Assembly: GCF_000341065.1 (NCBI RefSeq) | Contig: NZ_ANAX01000174.1 | Coordinates: forward strand, 2,257-36,276 | DNA: 34,020 nucleotides | From: Nocardiopsis halotolerans DSM 44410 | GTDB taxonomy: Bacteria > Actinomycetota > Actinomycetes > Streptosporangiales > Streptosporangiaceae | Direction of reading: 5' to 3' | Shown here: positions 22,156 through 30,295 of the stretch, piece by piece | Layout of the letters: every line of letters starts with the position of its first letter | How positions within the stretch are numbered: position 1 is the first letter of the stretch | Made by a program: the position numbers and the translations under genes | The notes under the pieces: model-generated | The model's input: only the letters and a program-made list of their open reading frames with translations | What the model was told of the DNA's origin: nothing | The model's database searches: none

Positions 22156-22206
22156 ATGACCATGCACATGATTACCGCCCGTAAGCACGGGTGGTCCTGG
22201 CAGTAA
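22156..22206 (+). CDS. Possible 16-residue leader peptide with two Trp codons
   Basis: ATG 22156 follows GAAAGG at suitable spacing; the peptide reads MTMHMITARKHGWSWQ and ends in TAA, a rare stop at this base composition. Two of the last four codons are TGG. Codons 8-12 form a small hairpin, CCCGT/ACGGG (22178-22191). Directly downstream lie segments that can fold in two exclusive ways, one of them a terminator, the arrangement of a transcription-attenuation leader. No trp gene is in the window. It could also be a chance mini-ORF. Confidence 0.4.
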   Translation: MTMHMITARKHGWSWQ

Positions 22207-22280
22207 CCAGCCCCACGGGTTCCGCCGAACCCCGACGTCGGCCCGGCCGGTCCCCATGGGTTCGGCCGGGCCCCTGTTGT
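22207..22280 (+). promoter_or_regulatory. Attenuator-like leader with mutually exclusive hairpins
   Basis: Segment 1 GGGTTC (22217-22222) pairs with GAACCC (22227-22232). Segment 2 GCCGAACCC (22224-22232) is also perfectly complementary, over 9 bases, to segment 3 GGGTTCGGC (22258-22266). Segment 3 overlaps the right arm of the terminator hairpin at 22240-22272. So 1:2 pairing permits termination, while 2:3 pairing blocks it. The complementarities are visible; function is inferred. Confidence 0.45.
22240..22272 (+). terminator. Intrinsic terminator of the leader
   Basis: GGCCCGGCCG (22240-22249) and CGGCCGGGCC (22263-22272) form a perfect 10-bp stem with a 13-base loop, followed by CCTGTTGTG. 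Confidence 0.65.
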
Positions 22281-22332
22281 GTCCCGTGCGCCTTCTCCTC
22301 CCCCGATGCCGGGAAGCCCGCGTGTCGGGGAT

Positions 22333-22359
22333 TTGACCGCGCACGGCACCGGGTAGGGA
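22333..22359 (+). promoter_or_regulatory. Possible promoter of the downstream membrane-protein gene
   Basis: TTGACC (22333-22338) and TAGGGA (22354-22359) are 15 bases apart, slightly short. If real, the gene at 22426 does not depend only on read-through from the leader. Confidence 0.3.
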
Positions 22360-22425
22360 TCCGAACACCGACCCCGGCCCCCGTCGGGGGCCCGTACCGC
22401 GCGACCGTGAAGGGGCGGATCACCC

Positions 22426-22992
22426 GTGTCCGACTCCCCCAGGCACCCCGGCGGCCACCAGCACCCCGAGGACCCCGTGCCCCGGCCGGAGGCCGTGCCG
22501 CCGGGCGAACCCGCGGGAGGCTACGAGCCGCCGCCCGAACCGCCACCGCTCCCTCCGCGCAGGCCCCGGAAGACGACGGTCGAACCGGTGGAGGAGGAGC
22601 CCGCGGTCGCGGCTGAGCGCTTCCGGCGCACCACGCCGGCCCGGCGCAAGACCATCCCCGTCCGCAGGGCCAGGGGACACTGGCGCCTGCTCGCGGGGAC
22701 GTTGACCTACGTGATGGTGGTCGGCGGGATGGCCGACTACGTCGAACCGGAGACCCGCGCGATCGCCCACCTGGTGTTCTGGCTGCTCATCGGGGTCGCG
22801 TTCCTGATCTCGGTCGGCCGTGAGCGACGCCACGACTGGGCGCCCGGACCGCGCTGGCCCTGGTTGGCCGGCGCCTTCGGCGGCGCGCTGGCGGTGGAGG
22901 GCCTGATCCTGGCCGTCGGTTCCCCGACGATCATCGTCGGCTCGCTGATCCTGGTGGGCCTCGCCCTGTTCGTCCTCATGCTCGTGGGATGA
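22426..22992 (+). CDS. Membrane protein with proline-rich cytoplasmic N-terminus
   Basis: A 188-residue protein from GTG 22426. The first 80 residues are disordered, rich in Pro and charged residues (PPPEPPPLPPRRPRK). Four hydrophobic segments follow (about 86-104, 110-128, 144-163, 166-187). I do not recognise a family. The 3' end is convergent with tatB, 33 bases away. It lies 154 bases after the attenuator-like terminator, so it may be the gene that leader controls. Confidence 0.8.
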   Translation: MSDSPRHPGGHQHPEDPVPRPEAVPPGEPAGGYEPPPEPPPLPPRRPRKTTVEPVEEEPAVAAERFRRTTPARRKTIPVRRARGHWRLLAGTLTYVMVVGGMADYVEPETRAIAHLVFWLLIGVAFLISVGRERRHDWAPGPRWPWLAGAFGGALAVEGLILAVGSPTIIVGSLILVGLALFVLMLVG

Positions 22993-23025
22993 GGGGCCCG
23001 GAACCGGCGGCCGCGGGGGAGGGGG

Positions 23026-23334
23026 TCAGGTGGCCTCGTCGTCGAAGGGCGGACGCTTGCCGTTCAGCCTGGCCGCGGGCTTGCCCTCCGGCTCCTCGTC
23101 CTCCCAGAAGTGCTTCTGCACGAAGCGCTTGGGGTTGAGGTCCTGCACGTCGAAGTCCTTGAACTCCGGGCCCAGCCCCTCCCGGATGTCGTTGGAGGCG
23201 GAGTTGGCCATGGTCCGCAGCTGGCGCAGCACCCTGCCGATCTGCTGGGCGGCCTTGGGCAGCTGGTCGGGGCCGAAGATCAGCAGTGCGAGCAGGAGCA
23301 GGAGAACGAACTCCATTCCTCCGATGTTCAACAT
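23026..23334 (-). CDS. tatB: Sec-independent protein translocase TatB
   Basis: A 102-residue protein from ATG 23332-23334, with GAGGATC upstream; the longer frame lacks a ribosome site. N-terminal MLNIGGMEFVLLLLLALLIFGP gives one transmembrane helix ending in the FGPDQLP hinge typical of TatB, then an amphipathic helix (KAAQQIGRVLRQLRTMANSA) and an acidic tail. With TatA and TatC it exports folded proteins. No tatA or tatC is nearby, the usual state in actinobacteria. Confidence 0.9.
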   Translation of the reverse strand: MLNIGGMEFVLLLLLALLIFGPDQLPKAAQQIGRVLRQLRTMANSASNDIREGLGPEFKDFDVQDLNPKRFVQKHFWEDEEPEGKPAARLNGKRPPFDDEAT

Positions 23335-23432
23335 GCGCGATCCTCGTCCCTCGGCGTACCAACCGGCTCCAAGCAGGTTAACCGGTATCGGTGGGCTTGA
23401 GTAACCCTGTCCCCCTCCGACCGGACACGGGA

Positions 23433-23463
23433 CCAGCCCCCCACTCACCGAGTGGAGGGCTGG
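23433..23463 (-). terminator. Terminator downstream of cspA
   Basis: CCAGCCCCCCACTC and GAGTGGAGGGCTGG pair over 14 bases with one mismatch and a 3-base loop, between cspA and the upstream region of tatB. Confidence 0.65.
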
Positions 23464-23574
23464 ATGACGCCGTAGGAGCCCCGAGCCCGGCCGCTCGGGT
23501 GTACCGGTAAGAAAAGGAACGCGGGCGGTGGCGCCGGGCTGTGGAAACCCGTCGACCGCGTGGGACCGGGGACT

Positions 23575-23778
23575 CTAGACCGTTTTGACGTCAGCGGCCT
23601 GCGGGCCCTTCGGACCCTGGATGATGTCGAACTCCACCTTCTGGTCCTCTTCCAGGTTCCGGAAGCCGGTGCCCGCGATCGCCGAGTAGTGGACGAACAC
23701 GTCGGGCTGGCCGCCCTCGACGGCGATGAACCCGAAACCCTTCTCAGAGTTGAACCACTTCACGGTGCCCTGAGCCAT
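23575..23778 (-). CDS. cspA: Cold-shock protein
   Basis: A 67-residue protein from ATG 23776-23778 (GGGAGA upstream). It has the full cold-shock domain: [20 protein letters not shown] (RNP1), DVFVHYSAI (RNP2), [11 protein letters not shown] and GPQAADV. A single-stranded nucleic-acid binder and RNA chaperone. It is monocistronic. Confidence 0.97.
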   Translation of the reverse strand: MAQGTVKWFNSEKGFGFIAVEGGQPDVFVHYSAIAGTGFRNLEEDQKVEFDIIQGPKGPQAADVKTV

Positions 23779-24080
23779 GTGCTCTCCCTTGGGGACTACT
23801 GCGGGGCCGCACCCTGCTGGCCCCGGGCCGCCGGGCGCCTGACCGGCGGGTAATCCCGCAACCGACGAGCGCCCACGTGAAGTTCCGCGAGGCGCCTCGG
23901 GCATCCATGGAAACTACAACAGCAACCAGTTGCTGACAGTACCAGGGAGGGTACGGCCCTGCCGAGGCTTTCCACGCGGGAATCGCCTTCTTCCCGTGTC
24001 CTGTTTCGGCTACGCGGAACTGTTGATTTCCGGCAGCCGGACCACTAATGGAGATCGGTGGAATGCGGGGCCGCCGGTGT
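23779..24080 (-). promoter_or_regulatory. cspA upstream region with a perfect dyad
   Basis: About 300 bases holding the cspA promoter and long 5' UTR. CAGCAAC-CA-GTTGCTG (23920-23935) is a perfect 7+7 dyad. On the minus strand, TAGTTT (just downstream of it) and CTGTCA 17 bases before that make a plausible promoter, which would place the dyad in the spacer as an operator. No other element is evident. Confidence 0.4.
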
Positions 24081-25718
24081 TCAGGAACCCCCGTTGCCGT
24101 AGATCCACACGTCGAACCACAGGCGTTCGCGCCACATCCCCTCGTCGATCGGATACGCCGACAACACCGGATAGAAGTACGCGAAGTTGGCCACGATCAA
24201 CAGCAGGACCACGCCGTAGACGATGCCGCCCACCGCTCGCAGGTACGGGGCGAAACGCGGACTGTCCTCCCCCGCCCCCATCGCCAGGCCCAGCGCCAGC
24301 ACGATCGCCAGGACGAGGAACGGCAGCAGGGGGGCCGCGTAGAACAGGAACATGGGACGGTCGGGGTAGGCGAACCACGGCAACCACCCCGCGGCCACGG
24401 CCAGCAGCACGGCACCGGCGCGCCAGTCGCGGAAGGTCACCCACCAGCCGAACATCACCGTCAGGGCGAGCAGGCTCAGCCACCAGATGACCGGCGTGCC
24501 GATGGAGACCACCGAGGTGACGCAGTTGCCCGTACCGCACCCGATGGCCTCGCCGTCGTAGTGGAACATCACCGGGGTGCGCATGACCAGCCACTCCCAC
24601 GGCGCGGAGATGTAGGCGTGATCGCTGGTCAGCCCGGTGTGGAAGTCCATCATCCGCTTGTGGTAGTCCGCCAGACTCACCAGGGCCTCCAACGGTGAGC
24701 TCAGGAACCCCGGTACCCAGTCGGGCAGCAGTCCGTCCGCGTAGTCGCGGTTGTAGCCTCCCCGCGTGAACAGCCACCCCGACCACGAGACCAGGTAGAC
24801 GACCGCCGCGACCACCACGGTCTGCGCGAACGCCGGGACGGCGTCGATGCCCAGCCACCGCCAGACCGGGCGCTGCTGGCCGACACTGGTGCGTGCCCCG
24901 TAGTCCCACGCCACCGTGAGCAGGCCGAACGCCGCGACGAAGAACAGGGCCGACCACTTGGTGCCGACCGCCAGGCCGAAGCACAGGCCGGCCGCCAGCC
25001 GCCACCAGCGCATCCCGAGCCACCCCACCGAGGTCAGGTCGGCCCCCGCCTCCGCCAGACGGGCCAACCGTTCCCGGGTCCTGTCCCGGTCGATCACCAG
25101 ACAGGCGAACCCGGCCAGGATCCACAGGGTGAGGAAGACGTCCACCATGGCGATGCGGCTCAGCGTGAAGTGCAGGCCGTCCAGCGCCATGATCAGGCCC
25201 GCGGTGCAGCCCAGCAGCACCGAACGGGTCATCCGGGTGGCCAGCCGGACCAGGATGAGGACCGAGACCAGACCGGCCAGGGCGGAGGCGAACCGCCACG
25301 CCTCGGGGGTCATGGTCGTACCGAACGGCAGGAGCGACCAGAGCCAGTCGCCCGCGGCGATCATCCACTTGCCGACCGGCGGGTGCACGATGAAGTCGCC
25401 CGCGCCGGTGAAGATGTCCTGCTGGCCCTGGGCGAGCAGGTCGTCCGCCTCGACGGGTTCCTCGACGGTCTCGTGCTCGTAGCCGAACTTCTGAAGCCCG
25501 TAGGCGTCCTTGGCGTAGTAGGTCTCGTCGAAGTAGATCCGGTCGGGCTGACCGATGTTGAAGAACCTCAGCGTCCCGGCGAACAGCGCGACGAGGGCGG
25601 CGCCCAGCCAGTTCAGCCAGAGGGGCGTGGGATTGACGGGCAGGAAGCGGGCGCGGATCGAGGCCGACCGCGGCGGGGACGAGGACGTCGCCTCGGAGGA
25701 AGGTGCGGTGGTGGTCAT
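24081..25718 (-). CDS. pmt: Dolichyl/polyprenyl-phosphate-mannose protein mannosyltransferase
   Basis: A 545-residue multi-pass protein from ATG 25716-25718. After a disordered N-terminus, the first external loop carries the catalytic acid pair in RIYFDETYYAKDAYG (Asp64-Glu65), then HPPVGKWMIAAGDWL, WRFASALAG, LDGLHFTLSRIAMVDVFLT and the WLFTRGGYNRDYA loop, all typical of bacterial PMT. It O-mannosylates exported proteins using polyprenyl-phosphate mannose. It is divergent from rsmI, a conserved actinobacterial pairing. The start has only a weak ribosome site; longer upstream frames would run into the rsmI region. Confidence 0.93.
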   Translation of the reverse strand: MTTTAPSSEATSSSPPRSASIRARFLPVNPTPLWLNWLGAALVALFAGTLRFFNIGQPDRIYFDETYYAKDAYGLQKFGYEHETVEEPVEADDLLAQGQQDIFTGAGDFIVHPPVGKWMIAAGDWLWSLLPFGTTMTPEAWRFASALAGLVSVLILVRLATRMTRSVLLGCTAGLIMALDGLHFTLSRIAMVDVFLTLWILAGFACLVIDRDRTRERLARLAEAGADLTSVGWLGMRWWRLAAGLCFGLAVGTKWSALFFVAAFGLLTVAWDYGARTSVGQQRPVWRWLGIDAVPAFAQTVVVAAVVYLVSWSGWLFTRGGYNRDYADGLLPDWVPGFLSSPLEALVSLADYHKRMMDFHTGLTSDHAYISAPWEWLVMRTPVMFHYDGEAIGCGTGNCVTSVVSIGTPVIWWLSLLALTVMFGWWVTFRDWRAGAVLLAVAAGWLPWFAYPDRPMFLFYAAPLLPFLVLAIVLALGLAMGAGEDSPRFAPYLRAVGGIVYGVVLLLIVANFAYFYPVLSAYPIDEGMWRERLWFDVWIYGNGGS

Positions 25719-25830
25719 CTCGGGCTCGTAGCGTTGGGGACGGAGATGGTTGTCCTTTGCGGACGGACCACGAAACCAGGTTTCGGGTGGCGTGACAGGC
25801 CAACCGTAGCGTGACAGGACGGGGATCACA

Positions 25831-26706
25831 GTGGTTGAGGGTGGAGCTGGTGCGAGTGGGACGGGAACCCTGACGCTCGCCGGTGTACCCATCGGAAACG
25901 TGGAGGACGCGCCGCCCAGGCTGCTGCGCGCTCTGGAGGGCGCTCGCGTCATCGCGGCCGAGGACACCCGCAGGCTACGTCAGTTCGCCTCCCGCGCGGA
26001 CGTGCGCCTGGGCGGGGGCGAGGGAGCCCGCGTGGTGTCCTACTACGACGCCAACGAGAACCGCCGCACCGACGAGCTGCTCGGCGACCTGCGGGGCGGT
26101 CGCGACGTCCTCGTCGTCACCGACGCCGGGATGCCCGGCGTGTCCGACCCCGGATACCGGCTGGCCGCAGCCTGCGCGGCGGAGGGCATCCCGGTGACCG
26201 CAATCCCCGGTCCGTCCGCCGTGACCACCGCGCTCGTCGTCTCGGGCCTGCCCACCGACCGCTTCTGTTTCGAGGGGTTCCCGCCCCGCAAGGGACTGTC
26301 CGGCCACCTGGCCGACCTGGCGTCCGAGCGCCGCACGATGGTGTTCTTCGAGAGCCCCCACCGCGTCGCCGCCACCCTGGAGGCGATGGCCGCCGCCTTC
26401 GGAGCCGACCGGCGCGCCGCCGTGTGCCGCGAGTTGACCAAGACCTACGAGGAGGTGCGCCGGGGCGGTCTCGGGGAGCTGGCCGCATGGGCGGCCGAGG
26501 GGGTGCGGGGCGAGATCTCCATCGTGGTGGAGGGCGTCCGCAGGCGCCCGGACGCGGTCAGCGACACCGACCTGCTCGCCGCGGTCTCCGCCCTGGAGGA
26601 GGAGGGCGTGCGCCGCAAGGAGGCGATCACCCGCGTGGCCAAGGAGAACGGGGTTCCCAAGCGCCGGGTCTACGATCTGGCGCACGGGGTCGTGACCGCC
26701 AGCTGA
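25831..26706 (+). CDS. rsmI: 16S rRNA (cytidine1402-2'-O)-methyltransferase
   Basis: A 291-residue protein from GTG 25831 (AGGACGGGG upstream). Signature segments are LTLAGVPIGNVEDAPPRLL, VIAAEDTRRLRQFA, VVTDAGMPGVSDPGYRL, IPGPSAVTTALVVSGL, FEGFPPRKG and VFFESPHRV, with KTYEEVRRGG downstream. RsmI methylates the 2'-O of C1402 in the ribosomal P-site. Confidence 0.96.
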   Translation: MVEGGAGASGTGTLTLAGVPIGNVEDAPPRLLRALEGARVIAAEDTRRLRQFASRADVRLGGGEGARVVSYYDANENRRTDELLGDLRGGRDVLVVTDAGMPGVSDPGYRLAAACAAEGIPVTAIPGPSAVTTALVVSGLPTDRFCFEGFPPRKGLSGHLADLASERRTMVFFESPHRVAATLEAMAAAFGADRRAAVCRELTKTYEEVRRGGLGELAAWAAEGVRGEISIVVEGVRRRPDAVSDTDLLAAVSALEEEGVRRKEAITRVAKENGVPKRRVYDLAHGVVTAS

Positions 26707-26791
26707 GGAAACCGGGGGCCCGGGCGGAACCTTTCCCGGTCCCGCGCGTCTGACCAGGTGAACAAGCCGGTTCGTCGATGAGGAGCGTTCC

Positions 26792-27454
26792 ATGAGAAGT
26801 CATCTCTTCCAGCAGGCCCAGGAGACCAACGAGCCGGGTATGCACCTCCAGAACTCCAAGATGCTCCGGGTGGGCCTCAACGGCGAGTTCTTCGCCCGGC
26901 AGGGCGCCATGGTCGCCTACCAGGGACAGATCGACTTCTCCTACGAGGGTTCCGGCAGTGTCGGCAAGTTCTTCAAGAAGGCCTTCACCGGCGAGGGGAT
27001 GCCCTTGATGAAGGTGACCGGGCGCGGTGACGTCTTCCTGGCCAGGGACGCCTGGGACGTGCACCTCATCGACCTGGAGGACGACCAGCTCACGGTCAAC
27101 GGCGACAACGTGCTCGCCTTCGAGTCCGGCCTGAGCTGGGACATCCGTCGGGTGGAGGGCGCGGGCATGACCGCCGGCGGGCTCTTCAACACCGTCTTCG
27201 GCGGGCGCGGCAGGGTGGCCATCGCCTGCCACGGCGCCCCGGTGCTGATCAACGTCGACCAGCCGACCTTCGCGGACACCGACGCCGCGGTCGCCTGGTC
27301 CAGTTCGCTGCGCACGGGTGTGCGCCGCACGATGAAGGCGGGCGCGCTCATCGGCCGGGGCAGCGGTGAGGCGCTCCAGCTCTCCTTCGAGGGCCAGGGC
27401 TTCGTCCTGGTGCAGGCCTCCGAGGGCGCTCCGACGCCCACCCAGACGGCCTGA
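26792..27454 (+). CDS. AIM24-family protein
   Basis: A 220-residue protein from ATG 26792, with GAGGAGCG upstream. It is a beta-rich AIM24/DUF124 fold: MLRVGLNGEFFARQGAMVAYQG, KAFTGEGMPLMKVTGRGDVFLA, VNGDNVLAFESGLSWDIRRV and LINVDQPTFADTDAAVAWS. In mitochondria AIM24 affects inner-membrane organisation; the bacterial function is not established. It has no signal peptide. It ends in a strong terminator shared with secDF. Confidence 0.92.
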   Translation: MRSHLFQQAQETNEPGMHLQNSKMLRVGLNGEFFARQGAMVAYQGQIDFSYEGSGSVGKFFKKAFTGEGMPLMKVTGRGDVFLARDAWDVHLIDLEDDQLTVNGDNVLAFESGLSWDIRRVEGAGMTAGGLFNTVFGGRGRVAIACHGAPVLINVDQPTFADTDAAVAWSSSLRTGVRRTMKAGALIGRGSGEALQLSFEGQGFVLVQASEGAPTPTQTA

Positions 27455-27478
27455 CCGGGACGCACCCGTACGAACGAC

Positions 27479-27510
27479 GAGGGCCCCGGGGACACGTCCC
27501 CGGGGCCCTC
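27479..27510. terminator. Bidirectional terminator between AIM24 gene and secDF
   Basis: GAGGGCCCCGGGGAC (27479-27493) and GTCCCCGGGGCCCTC (27496-27510) are perfectly complementary with only two bases between, so the hairpin works for both convergent genes. Confidence 0.85.
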
Positions 27511-27546
27511 TCCGTGCGTCCGACTCCTGTCGGAGCGCTGCGCCCG

Positions 27547-30240
27547 CTACACGACGGCGCCGTCGTCGGCCTCGCGGGCGGCCTTGGCGGCCACCCTCTG
27601 CTTGGCCTTGCGCTCCTTCACCACGTGCGGCGGAGCCGTCCTGTCCCACCGCTGGAGCCAGATGGCCAGCGGGACGGCGACGAAGATCGTCGACAGGACA
27701 CCCGTGGTCAGACCCACCAGCATGGCGATGGAGAAGTCCTGGAGCGAGGACCCTCCGAGGAAGGTCAGGAAGCCCAGGATGATCAGCGCGCCGACCGAGG
27801 TGTTGACGGTACGCGGCAGGGTGTTGAGCACCGCGCGGTTCGCGATCTCGGAGAACTTCGACTTCTCGTCCCGCGCCCACTCGTCGCGCACCCGGTCGAA
27901 CACCACCACCGTGTCGTTCACGGAGAAACCGATGACGCTCAGGAGCGCGGCGAGGAACACGCCGTCGATCGGCTTGCCCAGCCAGATGAACAGCCCGATC
28001 ACCAGGATCAGGTTGAAGGCCAGGGACAGCATGGTGGACACACCGAACGACCAGCGGAAACGCCAGGCCAGGTAGACCATCTGGAGCGCGAGGGCCGCGC
28101 CCAGGGCGATCAGCGCACGGTTGCGCAGTTCGTCACCCATGCTCGGACCGATCAGCTCGTCGCTGAGCAGTTCCACGCCGCCGGTCTGCTCGTCCAGGGC
28201 CTCGGCGATCCGCTCCGCGTCCTGGTCGGAGAGGTCGCCGGTGCGCACCGAGATGTCGCCGTTACCGGACTCCTGCACCACGGCGGTGTCCGACCCCGGG
28301 AAGTCCAGCGCGGAGATGGCCGAGCGCGCCTCGGCGACCGAGACGTCCTCCTCCCCGGTGACCTGGTACTCCAGCACGCGCCCGCCGGTGAACTCCACAC
28401 CGAGGTTGGTGTCGCGGATCAGCGGCGCGGCGACGGCGGCGGCCACGATCAGACCCGCCACGAGCAGGCCCTTGCCGCGCCGCTTCATGATGTCGGGGTT
28501 CTTCTCGACCAGCCAGGTGCGGATCCGGCCGATCCTGGCCAGACCGCTGACCGCCGGGTTCTTGCGGACGACCGCCCGGCGCACCGCCCACTCGACGAAC
28601 ACGCGGGCGATGACCAGCGCGGAGAACATCGAGACGAGGGTTCCGATGCTCAGGGTCACACCGAAGCCCTGGACGGTGCCGGAGGCGAAGAAGAACAGCA
28701 GGGCCGCGGCGATGAGCGTGGTGATGTTGGTGTCCAGGACGGCGCTCCACGCCTTGCGGGAGCCCGCGACGAACGCCTTCTCCAGGCTCGGCGGGACCGC
28801 CCTGCGGCGCCTCCGGGTGAGCACCCCGGCGTCGGCCTTGGCGGTCTCCTCCTCGTTGGCGTCCCGGAGCCCCGCGGACTTGTTCGCCTCGTAGATCCTC
28901 GTCTGGCGCTCGTGTTCCTCGCGTGCGCGCTCGAAGATCAGCACGTTGGCGTCGATGGCCATACCGATCGCCAGCACGAAACCGGCCAGACCCGGCAGTG
29001 TCAGTGTGGCGTTGATGGCGACCAGGGCCCCGTAGGCGATGAGCGTGTAGAACGCCAGCGCGAAGGAGGCCAGGAGGCCGACCAGGCGGTAGACCAGCGT
29101 GATGTACAGCGCGGTGAACGCCAGGCCCAGGACGGCGGCGATGGCGCTGGCCTGGATGGCCTCGGCGCCGAGGGTCGGTCCGACCGTCTGGCGCTGGACC
29201 TCGGTGACCGGCAGCGGCAGGGAGCCGCCCTCGATCAGCACGGCCAGGTCGTTCGCCGTCTCACTGGTGAAGTCGGGGCTGGTGATGGTGGTGGAGCTGC
29301 CCGGCATACCCACGTCACAGGCGAACTCCGGGTTCACCTCCGGGGCGGAGATGATCTGCCCGTCCAGCACGATCGCCACCCGGCGGCGCGGGTCGCCCGG
29401 TTCGTAGCAGGCGGCGTCGGCGGTCAGCTGGGTCCACTGGTCGCCGCCCTCGCCCTCGAAGTTGACGTTGACGACCCACTGGGTGCGGTTGGCGTTGTCC
29501 AGACCGGCCTCGGCGCTGTCCACCTGGTCGCCCTGGATGACCCTCTCACCGAGCTGGAGCTGGGTTCCGCTGGAGTCCGGGAGCGTCATCACGACGTCCT
29601 CGGGGTTCTCCGCGCTGGGACCGCCCTGGCCCTGGCCCTGCTGGCCGCCCATGCCGCTCATGAGCTCTTCCAGCTGCTCCTGTGTCATCTCCTGACCGCT
29701 GCCGCCACCGGAGCCGCCCTCACCACCGCCGGAGGACTCCCCGTCGCCGCCCTCGGCGTCGGCCGGGGCGCGGGCCTCGTCGGCGGTGGCCTGCGGGGCG
29801 TTGGCGGAGTCGCCGGTGGGAGGCGCCTGCACGCCCTGGCCGCCCGCCTGGCCGACGCCCAGCACCGGGTGGAAGGACAGCTGGGCGGTCTGGCCGATGA
29901 TCTGCGCGGCCTCCGCCGGGTCCTGCACACCGGGCAGCTCGACGATGATCCGGTTCTCACCGGAGCGCGACATGGTCGTCTCCGACACACCGAGGCGGTC
30001 GATGCGCTGGCGCAGCACCTCGACGACCTGGTCGGTGTTCTCGGAGTTGGCCTCCGTGCCGTCGGGTCCGTCCTGGGTCTCCAGGACGATCTGCGTGCCG
30101 CCGCTGAGGTCGAGCCCCAGACGCGGCGGGATGAACCACGCCGCGCCGAACGCGACGAGGATGACGAGAAGGGAGATGAGCGCACGTGTCCAGCGCGCTC
30201 CCGCTCCCGTTTGACTGGACAAGGACCTGGTACCTCTCAC
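27547..30240 (-). CDS. secDF: Fused protein-export membrane protein SecDF
   Basis: An 897-residue protein from GTG 30238-30240. SecD half about 1-570: helix 19-35, LGLDLSGGTQIVLE (periplasmic domain start), then GLAGFVLAIGMAIDANVLIFER (418-438). SecF half about 585-897: NLGVEFTGGRVLEYQ, AWRFRWSFGVSTMLSLAFN and IGFSVNDTVVVFDRVRDEW. SecDF uses the proton gradient to pull exported proteins from SecYEG. Two features are odd: a Gly/Ser/Gln-rich insertion at about 129-212 in the periplasmic part, and a charged insertion at about 447-485 in the cytoplasmic loop after FERAREEH. A fused gene away from the usual ruv-yajC context suggests a second SecDF copy (inference). Confidence 0.93.
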   Translation of the reverse strand: MRGTRSLSSQTGAGARWTRALISLLVILVAFGAAWFIPPRLGLDLSGGTQIVLETQDGPDGTEANSENTDQVVEVLRQRIDRLGVSETTMSRSGENRIIVELPGVQDPAEAAQIIGQTAQLSFHPVLGVGQAGGQGVQAPPTGDSANAPQATADEARAPADAEGGDGESSGGGEGGSGGGSGQEMTQEQLEELMSGMGGQQGQGQGGPSAENPEDVVMTLPDSSGTQLQLGERVIQGDQVDSAEAGLDNANRTQWVVNVNFEGEGGDQWTQLTADAACYEPGDPRRRVAIVLDGQIISAPEVNPEFACDVGMPGSSTTITSPDFTSETANDLAVLIEGGSLPLPVTEVQRQTVGPTLGAEAIQASAIAAVLGLAFTALYITLVYRLVGLLASFALAFYTLIAYGALVAINATLTLPGLAGFVLAIGMAIDANVLIFERAREEHERQTRIYEANKSAGLRDANEEETAKADAGVLTRRRRRAVPPSLEKAFVAGSRKAWSAVLDTNITTLIAAALLFFFASGTVQGFGVTLSIGTLVSMFSALVIARVFVEWAVRRAVVRKNPAVSGLARIGRIRTWLVEKNPDIMKRRGKGLLVAGLIVAAAVAAPLIRDTNLGVEFTGGRVLEYQVTGEEDVSVAEARSAISALDFPGSDTAVVQESGNGDISVRTGDLSDQDAERIAEALDEQTGGVELLSDELIGPSMGDELRNRALIALGAALALQMVYLAWRFRWSFGVSTMLSLAFNLILVIGLFIWLGKPIDGVFLAALLSVIGFSVNDTVVVFDRVRDEWARDEKSKFSEIANRAVLNTLPRTVNTSVGALIILGFLTFLGGSSLQDFSIAMLVGLTTGVLSTIFVAVPLAIWLQRWDRTAPPHVVKERKAKQRVAAKAAREADDGAVV

Positions 30241-30295
30241 TGCGAATACGGGTGATCCGGGCGCACGCCGAAGGGGGTGGTGCGTCCGGGGATGG

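Noticed and set aside
21472-22368. A 298-codon frame on the minus strand across the gene-poor region
   Set aside because: It lacks a ribosome site and any motif, and has no hydrophobic pattern of a folded protein; it is also antisense to the leader peptide and terminator.
27514-30255. A 913-codon open frame on the plus strand
   Set aside because: It is antisense to secDF and has no recognisable domain.
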